Origin: Lepisosteus oculatus
Taxonomy: Eukaryota > Chordata > Actinopteri > Semionotiformes > Lepisosteidae
Reading direction: 5' to 3'
Assembly (NCBI RefSeq): GCF_040954835.1
Contig: NC_090699.1
Coordinates: forward strand, 17,663,817 to 17,727,816
DNA length: 64,000 nucleotides
Shown: piece by piece, positions 1 through 12,605 of the stretch
How the letters are laid out: each line of letters opens with the position of its first letter
Position numbering within the stretch: the first letter of the stretch is position 1
The notes under the pieces: generated by a model
Databases searched by the model: none
Told to the model about the DNA's origin: nothing
The model's input: only the letters and a program-made list of their open reading frames with translations
Position numbers and translations under genes: made by a program

Positions 1-830
1 TATTTATACATGTATAACGCGCATAAACATAAAAGTACAATGTACTTTGCATACTGAAATAAATATTTAATTATATTTAACATTGATGCACATAGTGGAA
101 TACACGTGGTTCTCTTTCCTGTAACGCATGAATATGTCAAAACCACATCAGTTCCTGCGTTCGTTGTTATTATTATTATAGTTTTATAGTGTGACACCTG
201 TTTATATTTATTTTTGTGACTCAATATTTCTGTGTTCATTAAGAGGAATCCTAAGCCTAAAGACTGTGTTCTGCTACGGTGTATTAGAAGTTTTTAATTA
301 GAAAACATGTTTTTTTTTTTCCCTGACCCTGAGTACATTCACTCCTCCTCATTCTCAGAGTTTATTGTATTTTCTGTTTTTGTATTCATCATTCCAAATA
401 TATTCTTGAAGTTTTGGAACTGGCGTGAGTGTGGTAAAAAAAACAGAGGAGCTGTGAAATTGAGAAAACAGGTGGTTGGTGCTGGGTATAGCTTTAGATC
501 AAGCACATCTATAAAAGCAGGCTTTGAGAGATCTCTTCTGTAATATGTTAAGAGATTTTGTACCTTATTAGATTTTTTTCACAATTATTTCAGGCCATTT
601 AATTCTGCAACTGAAGTTTGTACTTTCTCAAGTCGAAGCTTTCTAAAGTCTTTTTTTCCAGTAGGTTTTTATTTTTATTTTTTAATTAAATTGGGCTGGA
701 ACCAGAATGGTTTTTATTTCTTTCAGATTGTAACTCTAATTTTGTACTTTTATCATGTATATTTGCTGTTTTATTAATCATTTCAAGACACAATAAACTA
801 TGTTTCAAGTTGTTAAAACTTGGTTTATAT
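1..830. other. AT-rich intergenic DNA, possible 3'UTR tail of an upstream gene
   Basis: No coding region is recognisable. The stretch is AT-rich with T-runs and has an AATAAA at about 792-797 on the + strand, followed by a GT/T-rich segment. That would suit the end of a 3'UTR from a gene lying to the left. No exon, stop codon context or homology supports this, so it is only a possibility. Confidence 0.2.
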
Positions 831-1039
831 ACTTGTCTGAAAACACGCTCCCACTTCATTACTTTTTATTGTCTTGCCTAGTTACTTAATGATCATGCAA
901 CAGTTTTAAGCGCATGTGACAATTCAGGTCATCCTTGGAGATGCAGAGATTACACAAAACTGTGACATAGATTTCTACCAAATGCACATAAGGAAAGAGA
1001 TGTCTGATATTCACAGGCCATTAACAGAACTCTTCCAGC

Positions 1040-1770
1040 GGTGTGTTGAAACAGACAATATCCAATGACTGGAAACTCGTTAATGTAGGACCCATTCATG
1101 ACCAGGGAGACAAAACTGAACCAAGTAATTATAGAACAGTACCTCTTATTAATACTACTGCATGCAAGACTGAAGAAAGAATAATTAGGTCTAAACTAGA
1201 GAATGACACTGCATGACAGCACAATTCTTAAGAATAGTTAGCATGGATTGAGAAAAAAGGTTTTATGGGTTTTACTATCTAACTTGTCAAGGGTCTTTTC
1301 ATCAAACACAGCAGTAATGGATACAAAGTGTATGACATGGTGTCTTTTGATATCAATAAGGCTTTTAGGTTCCTCACGGAAAAATATTTCCCAAAGTCTA
1401 GGCACTAGGCATTCAATGTAAAATCTGTACTTAGAGAACTGGTTAATGGAAAGGCAACAGCATAGGGAAAATGGTGAAATGGGGAAGTAGAGGAGTACTG
1501 TGGGGATCTGTGAGGGTACTCCTGCTGTTCGTAACATATATACATATAACTTACCTAGATCCTGATATAAGATCATAATAATACACTAGATAAATTAACA
1601 GGTAATACCAAATTAGTTAGAAGCAAAAAGTAGAAGCGACCCCAAAAAATTCAAGAAGACTAAGACCTAAGTCAAGCCCATGTGAATGTAGCACAGGCGA
1701 CAATTAACATAGACCAGTGCCGGATGTTGTGTGTAAATAGTAGAAACATAAACTACAGTACAAATCTAAA
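1040..1770 (+). mobile_element. CR1-like LINE reverse transcriptase relic
   Basis: Conceptual translation of the + strand, with several stops and frame changes, reads like the reverse transcriptase of a CR1/L3-type non-LTR retrotransposon. Visible pieces are a NDWKLVNVGPI start, SNYRTVPL (family form SNYRPISL), KTEERIIRSKLE, DMVSFDINKAF (family form D-V-YLDF-KAF) and, further on, INIDQC followed by SRNINYS (family form FN-DKCKVMH, then SRNINYSY). It is clearly dead and has lost the 5' part. The long minus-strand ORF over 1238-1576 is a shadow of it. The family assignment comes from recognition of RT motifs, not from a search. Confidence 0.75.
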
Positions 1771-1799
1771 ATGGAAAACACCAAGGTTGATTAATTACT

Positions 1800-1935
1800 A
1801 ATTAACTGGTAAATGCTGCCGCTTCCATCCCAAGCAACAATTAAGGTGAAGTACCTTACTCAAGGGTACAACAGCACTGCCGCCCCTGGGATTCAAAACC
1901 CACAAGAAATTCAGAACAACTGCTCACTGAGGCCC
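1800..1935 (-). mobile_element. tRNA-type fish SINE fragment
   Basis: Read on the minus strand, the stretch has the body of a common fish tRNA-related SINE. It shows a box-B-like GGGTTTTGAATCCC, then a GC-rich stretch, GCTGTTGTACCCTTGAG and TAAGGTACTT. A second, more diverged copy in the opposite orientation lies at about 7855-8015. Confidence 0.6.
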
Positions 1936-4309
1936 AAACCTTATCATGCCAAACAGGAAGGTACAAAATGGCCGCATTCAGTAGCCGTCAGAGGGGACTT
2001 CCACCACAACAGAAAGATGAGTAATTACAGTGGGACCGGCATGAGTTCCTGGGAAGGACAGTAATAGAAGCACAAATTAAATTAACTTAAAATGCAGTGC
2101 ATTTCTTGGAACAAAATAAAACCCCTGTAGATCTGGATTGCTCTCGCTACCATTCCACGGTACATTATTGCTTTAAAAACAACCTTTGTTCACTAAATCT
2201 TAATTTAAAATGTCATAAATGCGAACCCACACATTTTTTATCGTGTGTTTTATGTTAATCTTTCAGATTAAGCAGCTGTCAACAAGCCATGAGTCTCGGT
2301 TATTGAACTCTTCCATGGACAGTAGAAGAACAAGCTACTCCAGGTGTATTCTGCAGGATGTTCAAGTGTAAACAGCAGTATTTTCCCAGCCAAGCTCACC
2401 GCTGGTTTCCATGAACAACAAGGTCTCTTGTGTAACTAATGGACAACCCCAACACTCTTCGCTGGGTAATTCCACACTTTGCTGAGAGGTTAGGGGTTTA
2501 CTCACTCACATGCGTTTTTCCTATAAAAACACAAGTGTTGATCCTCTTCTGCTAGCTAAAGCATCCGCCAGTTTTCACGTATTATCTCGACTCAACACTA
2601 CTGAAATTCCGAACACCGGTCTCTCCGGCAGCCTGCAACATCATCTGTGGGGAACGGCGGAGTGGAAAGAGTTTGCGGATCTTTTAATCCACCCGGGTTT
2701 TTCAGGGATTAGCGGAACGCCCCCAGAGAGGAACAGCTGCAGCTCCGCTTCCTTGCTGCTCTGCCGGGAAAGTGTGAGGAAGGGTCAGGCGTGAGCTGTT
2801 GCAGGGGTGGGCTCTGCTGCGTGTGCCGTGGTGACCAGCCGCAATTGGGAAGGTGGGAGTCTCTGCCATTCCCTTTCCAGGGATACTCCGTGAGTCATTC
2901 CTGGAGAAACCCCGGCTCCCTCAGCAATGGGAGTACCAGCTGACGTAGGTCCGGGCCCCTGCCCACAGGCTGCACCGTGTTCATCTGCTCCAGCCCGGCT
3001 GATGCAGACATACACAGAGCAGCAGCTATCATTTCACACTGAGCTGGTTAAGCTGGATAATTACATGACGAGCAGCCAGATGGACTGAGTCATTATTCGT
3101 CATCGAGTGCCCACCGGTTCCAGGGCCTTTTCCAGATAAGCAAAGCCCCACGCTGGAGAGTTCGGAGGTCTACGGTGAATGACAGGGAAAGAGATGAAAA
3201 GTAACATGAAACGAGCCAATACGGAGTTAATGAAAAAGGCACAAAGGCCCATGGAATTTTGTCCTCCATTCCAGCTGGCTACCATTCCTGTGGGAGCTGC
3301 AGACGCAGACCCAGGACAGTAACCAGCTATCAAGCAAGGCTGTATTTAAGGGCTGTGCTCGCTCCTTGCATCAGAACACACCTTCAATAGACACAGGCCT
3401 GAGAATCAGCCCGTTTACGTTGTCTCAGGGCTTCCCAGAGCCGCAAGCACCCCACAGTGGCAGCAATGTCAGGTAGCAAGGCTGAGCCGAGGGAAGCAGG
3501 ACTCACAGGCAGCGATCCCAAGCCTTTTCGTGGCCAATACAGAGATCTCTTGGGCTTCTTTGCAGACGTGTTCGAGTTCTGTGGCCACCAAGAAAGATGG
3601 TGAAACTGCCTTCCGGGATTTCAGTTTTCTTAGAAACATATGAATGTTCATACGGGTGAAGCTCTGTAGCGTGAGAGGATGATCTTGCTTGTTTCGGAAT
3701 TTACTAGCCATGCGAATTGAACATTTCGTCCAGCTGGTTCTTAAAGCTGCCCAGAGTTTGTGTCACGAAGCGTTTTTCAGGCCCCTGTGCAGATGATAGA
3801 ATCCGGAGGGGAGTGGGACAGACACGGGGAAGGAAGACTAGGATCGGGGCTGGAAGAAGAACAGGGGGGCGTGTTGACGGTGCGCTTGTGCTCGGGGGGG
3901 GGGGAATCCAGGGAATGCAATCGTCCAGAGCCGGGTGGTCCATCCATGACAGAGACATGACAAAGCTAAAAGCCGGAGTGGGATCCGGCGAAAGGTTGGG
4001 GGAATAAAAATGGGGTAACGGGGCCAGGCACTCCATGCCCCGGACCCAGATGGTCAGGATGCTTGGTGAAGCCTGTGCCATCGGGCCACTCCTGGGCTCG
4101 CTGGTAGGCAGGCTTCCAGGCATCCATCTCCCAAAGCTGAGCCTGGAATGATGGGAGCGTCTGGCTTTTGTAGGGAGGGGGCTGAACAGGAGGCAGCTGC
4201 AAATATCAGGACAGAATTCCTTTTCTTTCTGAAGGAATTCTCCTCCAGCTTTCAACCAGGGTCTCGTGTATTTGATTTGCTGCCGAGTGTGAAACAGCTC
4301 CCTGGGTTG
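1936..4309. other. Intergenic DNA, nothing recognised
   Basis: No gene or repeat could be supported. A modest rise in CpG density occurs around 2570-2740. The longest open frame (minus strand, 3704-4255, 183 codons) is proline/serine-rich low-complexity sequence, resembles no known protein and is probably chance. Confidence 0.3.
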
Positions 4310-4610
4310 TACCTATCTGTACCCTTTGGGTTATTTTAGGCTTGGAATGAAATCTCTTCTGTTCCACACTGAAGAGATCTGGCTCCCACAACCCGTTGGT
4401 ACACAACAGTCCCCTGAGTCCCATGACTGGATTATCCCTTCTGTGTTCTGGGGACTGGAAGTAAACACAGTATTCTAGATGAGGGTCTACTACCGCACTG
4501 CAGATCTTAAGAACGACTACAATATATTCTAATTCCTCACTCCTTTTATGTATTCAAGCATATCCAAACATTCTGTGTGCTTTTTTATGGCTTCCCTCCC
4601 TTGTGCTGCT
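4310..4610 (+). repeat. Interspersed repeat 'R2', 3' part
   Basis: This matches the 3' portion of a long non-coding interspersed repeat that also occurs at 29185-29880 and 33480-33720. Shared landmarks include an 'acagtattctagatgaggg' type segment, then 'attcctcactcc' and 'aacattctgtgtgctttttt...gcttccc'. The label R2 is mine and does not refer to the R2 rDNA retrotransposon. Confidence 0.5.
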
Positions 4611-5984
4611 GAGGACAGTGCCGTTACCATAAGATACATTGTACATATTCCATACAATATATTGAATGTAAGACATACAAACGCGTATGCATAATATATA
4701 GTATATATTAAAAATGTTAATTTCCATTTGACATTCCCAAGACCCCGCAGGAGCGGTTGTGTAATATGCTGGTGCGCTCCGCTCACACTGGTGCACGCAG
4801 TAGCGCTCTGTGTTCACTGGTAGACGTTAAACACGGATGAACCAAGAAGCGCTGGTAAATGACTCGCTTCTGCCACCTGCTGTGTGGATGAAACCTGTAT
4901 CTGGTCTGCTTCTGTCGTGCGACTGTATAGGTTCTTACATCAATTCTTAATTAATTCGAAGTCCGGCTTGGAGGAAGGTGATATTTCCTGTTAATCGGCA
5001 AACATATCCAATAGAGCACACACACACATAAAAAAGCATTAACACTTCGGCTTTCTTTTGAATCCAATGGGAACATTCCTGCCTTGGCAAATAGCAGTTT
5101 TAGATTATTCTGCTTTGGAGTTTTAAAATAATCATGTTCAAATCCTTTCTATAATTACCTTCTAATCTGGGTTATGTGGGTTATATTTCTTTTCCATGAT
5201 GATCATGATTTGATATGGTTTCTGACTGAATAGTCAGTTTGCCCCCAGCCTGGTCCATCGACTTCATTTATTAAACAAAAGGCGTTTAGCTTTAATATAA
5301 ATATAAAATAATAACAGCTGCACGATTCTCATTCTCGCTGGAGTCAATTAGTAAAAAAAGACGGGTGTTCGTCATACATTGCTTACTTTTGTCCAAGAGA
5401 GGGCGCCATGAGGTAATTTAAGGAGAATTTTCAATTTATTTTAGGTGGGGTTTTCTGCTGAAGTAATTTGAACCCCCCAGATGATAAAACGTGCTACATT
5501 GCTGCTTCATGTCACGCACTATCACTGTACCAATAGTTCAGTTCTTTAGAAAATCATACTTGAATCCTGAGATTTTTAACTTCTTTGTATGGAGTGTTGT
5601 AAAGTCTTATATATATATAAGCTATAGAGTAAAAAATGTCACAGTTCTGTATTTCCTCTGCCGCTGTGTACAAACGTTATTGTTGTACACGTCGCACGTT
5701 CAGCTGCCCAGTCAAAATGAGCTAAATATACTCTGAGCACAATAGTCACAATAAAGTTGTGCTGGTACTTTTCACACGGCTGTTTCCAGTGCAAATACTT
5801 TATCTTCGCATATTTCAGAAAATATTTCCTAACTATTATTTAAAAATACCGTAGACGAGGCACTTCAGCAAATTCCACAAAACATTATCGCAGTCCAAGG
5901 ATAGTCAATGTTTTTGTTTTTGAAGAATGCCTACCTCAATGAGTTTCGATTGCTTTAAATCTTTAAATGCAGTAAATGGGCAGC
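4611..5984. other. Intergenic AT-rich DNA, nothing recognised
   Basis: The stretch contains short ATAT and CACA runs (for example near 4690-4710 and 5018-5028). No gene, RNA gene or identifiable repeat was found. Confidence 0.3.
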
Positions 5985-6330
5985 AGACGAGTCGTTTTGT
6001 CAAAGCAATATAATTGAGAGAAGGGGCGTACGCCTTCACAGAAAGACCCTACCTAGACGGCAGAGCGATTGACTCGATTAAAACCGCTACCACTGTCCAC
6101 TGCAACGCCGCATCTTGAGATAAACGACGGATAGATACGGGTGCGCGGTCTAAAACCAATTTACATCGGCTCTGTGAGCAGAGCTGTTAACGTACGACCG
6201 CACACAAATCAGTGCAGGCCGTTGACAGGCCACCCTATCCGAAAAAGTGGGCCAGTGAATAATAATTACTGTACGTGAGGCGACCTGCACAGCAACTGCG
6301 CGGGCTGAAATCAAGACGGCTGTATTACTT
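5985..6330. other. Isolated CpG-dense block
   Basis: I count roughly 25 CpG dinucleotides in about 340 bp, against CpG-poor flanks. There is no exon or repeat signature. It could be a small unmethylated regulatory element about 9.6 kb upstream of vcl exon 1, or an unrecognised young insertion. Confidence 0.3.
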
Positions 6331-7854
6331 TTCTTTTGTAGTGCAGCGCAGGACAAGATAGTCCCGATTTACAGGGCAGCTGCTTAGCAGTTCAAGACCA
6401 CCCAGAGTGCGCAACACTATAAATATCATGCAGCTTGCAGAGCCTGCCGGGCAAGGATTTATCTCACCAAGAGAAGAGACAGCCGCAAGAACTGTCTTCG
6501 ACAGCCCCTCCGAAAACTCAGATGAGGCCCGGGCCATTTCACATTGTGTTTGGGAAGAGGGGTGAAAAATACTTTAATGTAAAGAATGGCATGATGGGAA
6601 GATTAAGGCAGGCATTCTGAAACTTCCAAAAATTGGCAGATTCAGCACTGAAAGGAGGGGTGTTTTTTTCACAGCCATGGACTTGAGCCGGGAATCACAG
6701 TATATGGTAAAAGTTCCAAATTCGACTCATGTCGAGAAACACAGCCAGTGGGTTAAAGCGGAGGACTATGCAGGCTCGGCCGAGGTGAGGCCCGACTGCT
6801 GCCCCCCTCGTAGGGTCTGGTCTTCGATATGGCCCTGGTGTGAAAACAGAGTCCTCTTAATGGTGACAGATAAGTGGTGCAATTTATGCAGTAAGAATAC
6901 ATACTTTTCAAAACCCTCCTGGAGAATTGTATACTTAGTATCCTTCATTTACATTTGATATTAGGTCTCTTCAAAGGAAGCAATAATTTTTCGCCAGAAT
7001 ATATGGCCATCAATGAAAGAATAATCTCATACAGTACGTGTTAATGCAGATAAGAACTGAGCTCCAGGTGAACTAAACTTGGAGCTAAATACCAGAACCC
7101 AACAGGACTGGGCAGAAAGCCCTGTGCCAGTTCCTCTGTTGAGGAAATACACTGCATTACTCCTGATATGCATAGCAGGACTGAGTTTTCACTTCTGGTT
7201 GGAAATTGAAAGAGACATAGGTTGCCAGTGAAGCCCGGACACTGAGTTCTAATTACAAATACTACACCCAGCCCACCTATTTCCTCAATATGGTAAGCAA
7301 CTGCAGGCTCAGGCTTCTCCTTTCTCCTTTAAAACAGCTCACATTTTAAAAAATCATTTGAAATTCTAAAAAAAAGTCAAAAACAATTAAGCTATTTTCT
7401 AGACATAACATTTCTAGTTATATTTCATGTGACATGCTGTCTGGCTTGTGTTTAGGGAATGGGTGTGTTACAGCAGCCCTTGACGTTCTCAGCGACATCA
7501 TAATGAATCTCCACAAAACTCACACAGGTGCAGCTTCTTTAGAGGTGTATCCAAGGCTTCAATACCGTGAATCACTCAGTGCTTCCGAAGACGTTGTGCA
7601 GTATTGATCTTGACATGAACTCCCTCACATGATTTAAGAATTATCTTCAAAACTGTGTGATGTGTGAAAAACCTGACGTGTTCCGCAGCCTCTTCCATTT
7701 CGTGGGTGAGCTCCACCAGCGTCTGCCCTGAGCCCCCACTTTTTCTGCGTCTGCATTAACAATATTGCTCAGGTGACAGGCTGCTGCATCAGGGGTAATG
7801 ACTGCTGTGAGAGTTCCCATTCTCACCCATACTACACTCGTCATCGTGAGTGGG
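6331..7854. other. Intergenic DNA, nothing recognised
   Basis: Short open frames are present on both strands, but none resembles a known protein or has a supported splice structure. Confidence 0.3.
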
Positions 7855-8015
7855 AAAGGCAGTGGCTAAGCCTCTGGACTTAGAAAAGGAAGGTCATGAG
7901 TTCAGATGAGTAATTCATCTGACCAAGATACTGCCACCAGATTGCTTCAAGACAAAGACCCTGGGCAGAGCTCTAAGATGCTCTGGAGAAAGCCAAATAA
8001 ATCAGTTACGACCTT
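7855..8015 (+). mobile_element. tRNA-type fish SINE, diverged copy
   Basis: It begins with an 'aggcagtggctaagcctctggactt' type head (tRNA-like A-box region), then 'aaggtcatgagttca' (B-box-like). A body follows that parallels the minus-strand copy at 1800-1935, ending near 'ccaaataaatcag'. It is strongly diverged. Confidence 0.45.
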
Positions 8016-10222
8016 CATTCTCTCCATGTTTGATCTGCCCTCTCTGTGTATGAAATCACTGCAACATGGCTTCCTGTCTTAACTCTGTTGCTGCTCCTAC
8101 AATTTAAGATGCAGTGCTTTTACCAAGCTGAACCACCCAAGGAGCCAGCACTGAGTCTGGGCGTCGGTCCGTAAAAGTCGCTGAGCAGAGCAACGTGCAC
8201 AGTAGCTGAAAGCGTCCACATTCGTAACTGAGGGTGTTTTCAGCCGTGATTAAATCTCAGACACTTGCACTTGTTAACCCTGTCCCACCCTGTTCAGTTG
8301 TATATTTGTTATCTTGTGTACACTTTACTCATTGTCTGTTCTAATTTTTACTGCACGTCTTTTGTGCTATTTGCTTTCGACCAGCTTATCTGGTTAAAAA
8401 AGGACTGTTATTGTCCTTACTAGATTTACAAAGGGCTATGAAGAGTCCATCTTTCATAGGAAATATCATTCATTAATAGTATTAATATAATATAGATATA
8501 TCATTTATAATGCAATATTTTACAGTACCATATAAATGCCAACTTAAGTGTTTGTTTCTAACTTCTTCACAGTCACAATTTAGAAAAAGAAAGTAGGAAC
8601 TTATTTTTATGAGACTGGAGCCTTAAAATTTGAGACCACTGTCACGTTTGACTTTCTGGACATGCACATTTATCAACGACTGTGTGTGACGATTGTCTTT
8701 TTCACTTTGGTTGATAGCAGGTGGTGCATTACAGTGATGGTCAGACAGAACAGCACGATTGTTTTATCAAGTGAGTTAATAATCATAATAAGTCGTGAAA
8801 CCTCATAATGATAAACACCAGCAACATTTTCTACATTCAGTCACCATCATACAGGCATGCTTTCAAATTATGGTTGCAGCATATCTGACTTTAATGCCTC
8901 TCTCACATGTGGTGGATGAAAGAAAACCACATTGCTTCTTCAATAAATAACCGTCTGTCACAAATTCTGCAATGGTACAATTTCAATGAGGTGAGAGCAC
9001 AGTTTGCATTTCAGTGTCTTACAGCGTTCTGTTTTTTGAAAATTTCAATGAAGAAGACAGATGTACTCGCTAAATAAAAAAATGCATATTATTACAATTT
9101 AATACCATAATGAAGTGGTCTTTTTAAATCATTAAGCAATAATCATCCATCGAGATGATGAAATGGTTTGCAGACCGAACCTGTATTTTGAGAGTCTGAT
9201 TTACTGCTGAAACCCTATGAAAATTCTCACCAGCCTTCCTGGACAAGGAATCTCCAACAGTGAAGACGGAAACTAAAGGAAGGAAAACTACACTGACTTG
9301 TGTGGTTAAGGAGCTACTGCAGCAATATGAGAAACCCAAAGCCTGAACCATTATGGATGAAATCAGAATAGAAATGTCATTAGACTCATTTAAAAAGGAT
9401 GTAGTTGCTTTTACCACAAAGGATTGCTAAACCGGTCTAAAATTAAATTAGTTTCATTGGGTTTAATAGAAATAGCAGCAAGATGCCTTCCTGTCCAGAT
9501 GAGCTGGTAAGCTACACAGAGGCAGAGAGCGTGCAGTACATAGATTAATAAGCATCATGAGAAGGGTGTTTTCAGGAAGGAAGTTGCTTTCTTTTGGTTT
9601 CATCCTTTAAGAGAGCACTTAAAAAAGAAAAATGAAAGAGTAATTAAGAAATGAGCACACCAAGAAGACAGAGAGAGAAGAAGGAGAGTAAGTGGCTCAA
9701 AAAGAAACAGCAGCTTCCTGAAACACAGGAAGACATCGATAGGTGGGGATGTGCCGAATGTGATTCTGCAGGAGATAAACGAGTGAATATTCTGCTGTAT
9801 TTATTTTTGGATTGAGCCATTTGCCGGCCCCAAATGCCTGTGGTGCTTCATTCTCGTTCAACAGTGGCCCGTCCAGGGCTGGCCCAGCTTCCTCCAGCCC
9901 TTGAATATGGATCTGGGCACTGACCGCCCGGGACAGAACAGTCTCTGCCCACGGTGACCAGCCCTTCACCCTGGTGTGAAGCTGCACAGCCCCGCCAGGC
10001 TTGGCCAGGCCCCTCCGGGCGGGTGTGTTCACTCCCATCAGGCCCTGCCGCCGCCAGGCTGGAGCACCGAGGGCAGGCGGTGGGTAACCTTCACCAGCTC
10101 CCACTTAATGTATCGCATCTCGTCTGCTTTTTCTACAATCCGTTTTGGATAAAAATATATGTTCAATGATAGCCTTTGGTAAAAATATCAATAATACCAT
10201 TACCGATTCCTCAGTGATGTCC
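8016..10222. other. Intergenic DNA, nothing recognised
   Basis: AT-rich in the first half and more GC-rich at about 9820-10100. No gene or certain repeat. Open frames on the minus strand (9124-9417 and 9697-10104) show no recognisable domain. Confidence 0.3.
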
Positions 10223-10560
10223 TCATACATTGCTTATATGTAAGAAATAGCGCTCCTGGGATTGCATCCCCATTGAACCCAGGATAGAATTACCTCTATT
10301 AGTGCTGAATCCCACAGAGCTCCTTTCTCTGAACTCATCCTCAGTGTAAAGGGAGGTGCTGCTACAGTCATTCAGTACATCAACATTTCCCCGTGCCACC
10401 TCTAGACGCTTCCCACTGCTATCCCTGATACATCTTACTTCTTCTCTAATGCTTGTTTTGCGGTTGTAGTACAGGAAGAACCTTTTGTTACTTATTTTAG
10501 GTTCCACTGTACTGCTTTCCAGATTTCTCATGGCCTCTATTGGGAGGGACTTTTACTTTC
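10223..10560 (-). mobile_element. CR1-like LINE ORF2 fragment (linker before RT)
   Basis: A 102-codon minus-strand open frame reads KRFFLYYNRKTSIREEV, then IRDSSGKRLEV and VDVLNDCSSTSLYTEDEF. This matches the segment between endonuclease and reverse transcriptase in CR1-type LINEs (family pattern KRFF-Y---KRKTR-S-GPL-D--G-L, then AEVLN-FF-SVFT-E). It is an isolated fragment. The relic at 1040-1770 holds the adjacent RT segment in the opposite orientation, so the two are separate insertions. Confidence 0.65.
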
Positions 10561-11514
10561 TCGCCTTTTCATGAATTTGAATAAAGCCAAGCAGAAGATT
10601 TGAAGGACGTTATATGTTGACTCAAATGCATCGTGTACAATTCAAAACAAAATATTTCAGACATTAAGAAGACTACATCTCCCAGAAACCCAGAAACAAT
10701 ATATAAGCAGGAAGCTGTGGCCACAGTCTGTGGTTGATTAGACTCGACAGAGAGAAGAATTGGAGTAAAATTGAAACTCTTCAGGACCTCAAAGACTGCA
10801 GAATAAATCAATGTAGCATCTGAGCCTGAAAGAAGAAATAACTGTGTTCTGACATCAAAGCCATTGTAAGTTCAGAGAGACCAAAAGATTTTGATTCTGC
10901 CATGGTTTTCATAATAAAAGAGGAAATTCACTTTTACCAATGCCTCTGGCTGGTTTCTCGGCTTTACTCTAAGAAGGAGCGCTGAAAATACAAATTATTT
11001 TTCCGTATTTCCTGTACCTTTTAATTTATTTCATTTGTAACTGTGTTTTGCTGTTATTTTGGGCTGTAGATCAATGTTTGGAATAATTCCTTCACTCTTC
11101 ACTTCCTTCACTTCTGCACAACATCCTGTACTGAAGCTACAGTAGCTGAGATATGTTTCTCTGAAGACAGTAGATCACAAATCAACCTCAATCTTCTAGA
11201 TGTAAAGATTGGCACTTGGAAGTTGTTGTTTAAGCAAGGGAATTCTGATTCTGGAGGTCTGAAAAGTATTCATATTGTTGTTTCACACCATGCCTAAATT
11301 AGTTAATTTAGCAAATATATTACTTCATGGAACAAAAATTAAACAGTATTGGCCAAAAACAGGATTCGACCTTTCAAAATCCCCATGTTGATGAAATAAG
11401 ATGAAATATCACCTTAGTGAATGTTTGTCCTAGGCGAAACATTTAGGATATTTTTGTACTATACATACAATTAAATAATATTCCAACCCAGCTCCCAGAA
11501 AACCAGAAACAATA
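10561..11514. other. Intergenic DNA, nothing recognised
   Basis: AT-rich. No supported gene, RNA or repeat. Confidence 0.3.
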
Positions 11515-11725
11515 TATTATAGTATCACCATCACTTTACTGGGGCATTAGGATCTACACTGACCACATTTTGAGCACCCCCTACTGGTCCTAATAACATC
11601 TTATAGCAGCAACCTTAGCTTTCCCAGGAGGTCTCTCATGCAGGTACTAACCAGGCTCACACCTGCTGAACTTCAAAGAGTTGACAGGTGTGAGTTGCAG
11701 GGGGATATTGCTGCTGGCTAAGGGC
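11515..11725 (-). mobile_element. 5S-rRNA-headed SINE, truncated copy
   Basis: The reverse complement carries the 5S-rRNA-derived internal promoter region (TTCAGCAGGTGTGAGCC, then TGGTTAGTACCTGCATGAGA). Past that head it has the SINE body (a 'cagtagggggtgct' segment and 'cccagtaaagtgatgg'). The 3' half is missing. The Tc1-like relic follows almost directly. Confidence 0.75.
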
Positions 11726-11739
11726 AGGATTGTCTATTC

Positions 11740-12240
11740 TCTCAGACTCCTCTGCCTCTGACTGAGGCAGCCTGACTGCACGGTGCTACGTTGTTCCTGT
11801 TGGCTCATCCTGATGTGACAGCATTCCAACAGGACAGCACAGATCCTCATGCCGTTTGTGTTACAACAGCTTCTTGCGAGACAAGAACGTCACAGTTATG
11901 CTGTCAATGCCCCACTTGCCAGACTTGAGCTCCATCAAACATCTGTGGGAAGAGCTGGAATGAGTCATCTAGGGCTCAGAGACCAGAGATCAGGCACTTG
12001 CTGCTCCAGGCTGTACGAGAAAAATAGGACAGAATCCCACAAGGTCACTGCCACCTGGTATCACAGATACAGTACAGGTTGTGTTGCTTCCTAAAGGGGC
12101 CACACTCACTACTAGCCTGAGACTTCCACGGCAGACCTCCTGTTGATGACAAATGTTAATTGACTTAATAGATCTGCCTCTGAAAGGTCTGTTCAATTAA
12201 ATGTCAGTGCACCTCCTACAAAAAAGATTATTTTCCTGAC
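11740..12240 (+). mobile_element. Tc1/mariner-like transposase relic
   Basis: Broken frames translate to Tc1 transposase landmarks. FQQDSTDPHA matches the family FQQDNARPHTA around the second catalytic Asp, and LPDLSSIKHLWEELE matches SPDLNPIEHLWDELE. LQAVREK-DRIPQ follows, matching L--AVREEWDRIPQ. Many stops and frame changes make it non-functional. The 3' section from about 12085 matches the relic at 20105-20915 closely (shared 'cttcctaaaggggccacac' and 'actactagcctgagactt'). Confidence 0.8.
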
Positions 12241-12469
12241 TTTGTGAATCTGTTGCAGTGAAATGATGGACTTTTTTTTAATGTCCAGCACATAGATTTT
12301 CCATTAAGATAGACATTCATCATCCCTGAGAAAGCAAGTTATCCAGCATGGCTTGGATAACGAGGGACTTCATACAGGGCATAAAGAGTATGAACTGTGC
12401 AAGTGTGTATATAGGCCAAGCAGTCCAGAGACATACTGGTAGGATGATTTGCCTCTGGAAAATGTGTTC

Positions 12470-12605
12470 TGCTCGGAGTGTGTGCTCATCTGTGCCCTGC
12501 AATGGACCAGCACCCTTGCACCCATTGCATGCTGGGATAGGCTCTTGCCCGCCCAAGATCCTGTATTGATTTAAGCGGTTAGAACATGGATGGACGAACA
12601 AAATA
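12470..12605 (+). repeat. GGAT-tailed fish interspersed repeat, 3' end
   Basis: 3' terminal part of an abundant fish repeat. Visible are a 'gccctgcaatggaccagc' segment, 'gctgggataggctc', 'gatttaagcggttag' and a short GGATGGAC tail. Related copies are at 27935-28305 (+), 36716-36960 (-) and 38590-38645 (-). Confidence 0.65.

Noticed and set aside
1813..2064. 83-codon + strand open frame as a small gene
   Set aside because: Its first half is the antisense of a tRNA-type SINE (the translated KYLTQGYNSTAAPGIQNP is typical of this repeat).
3704..4255. 183-codon minus-strand open frame upstream of vcl
   Set aside because: Pro/Ser-rich low-complexity translation with no homology. The opposite strand is also open, which points to composition rather than selection.
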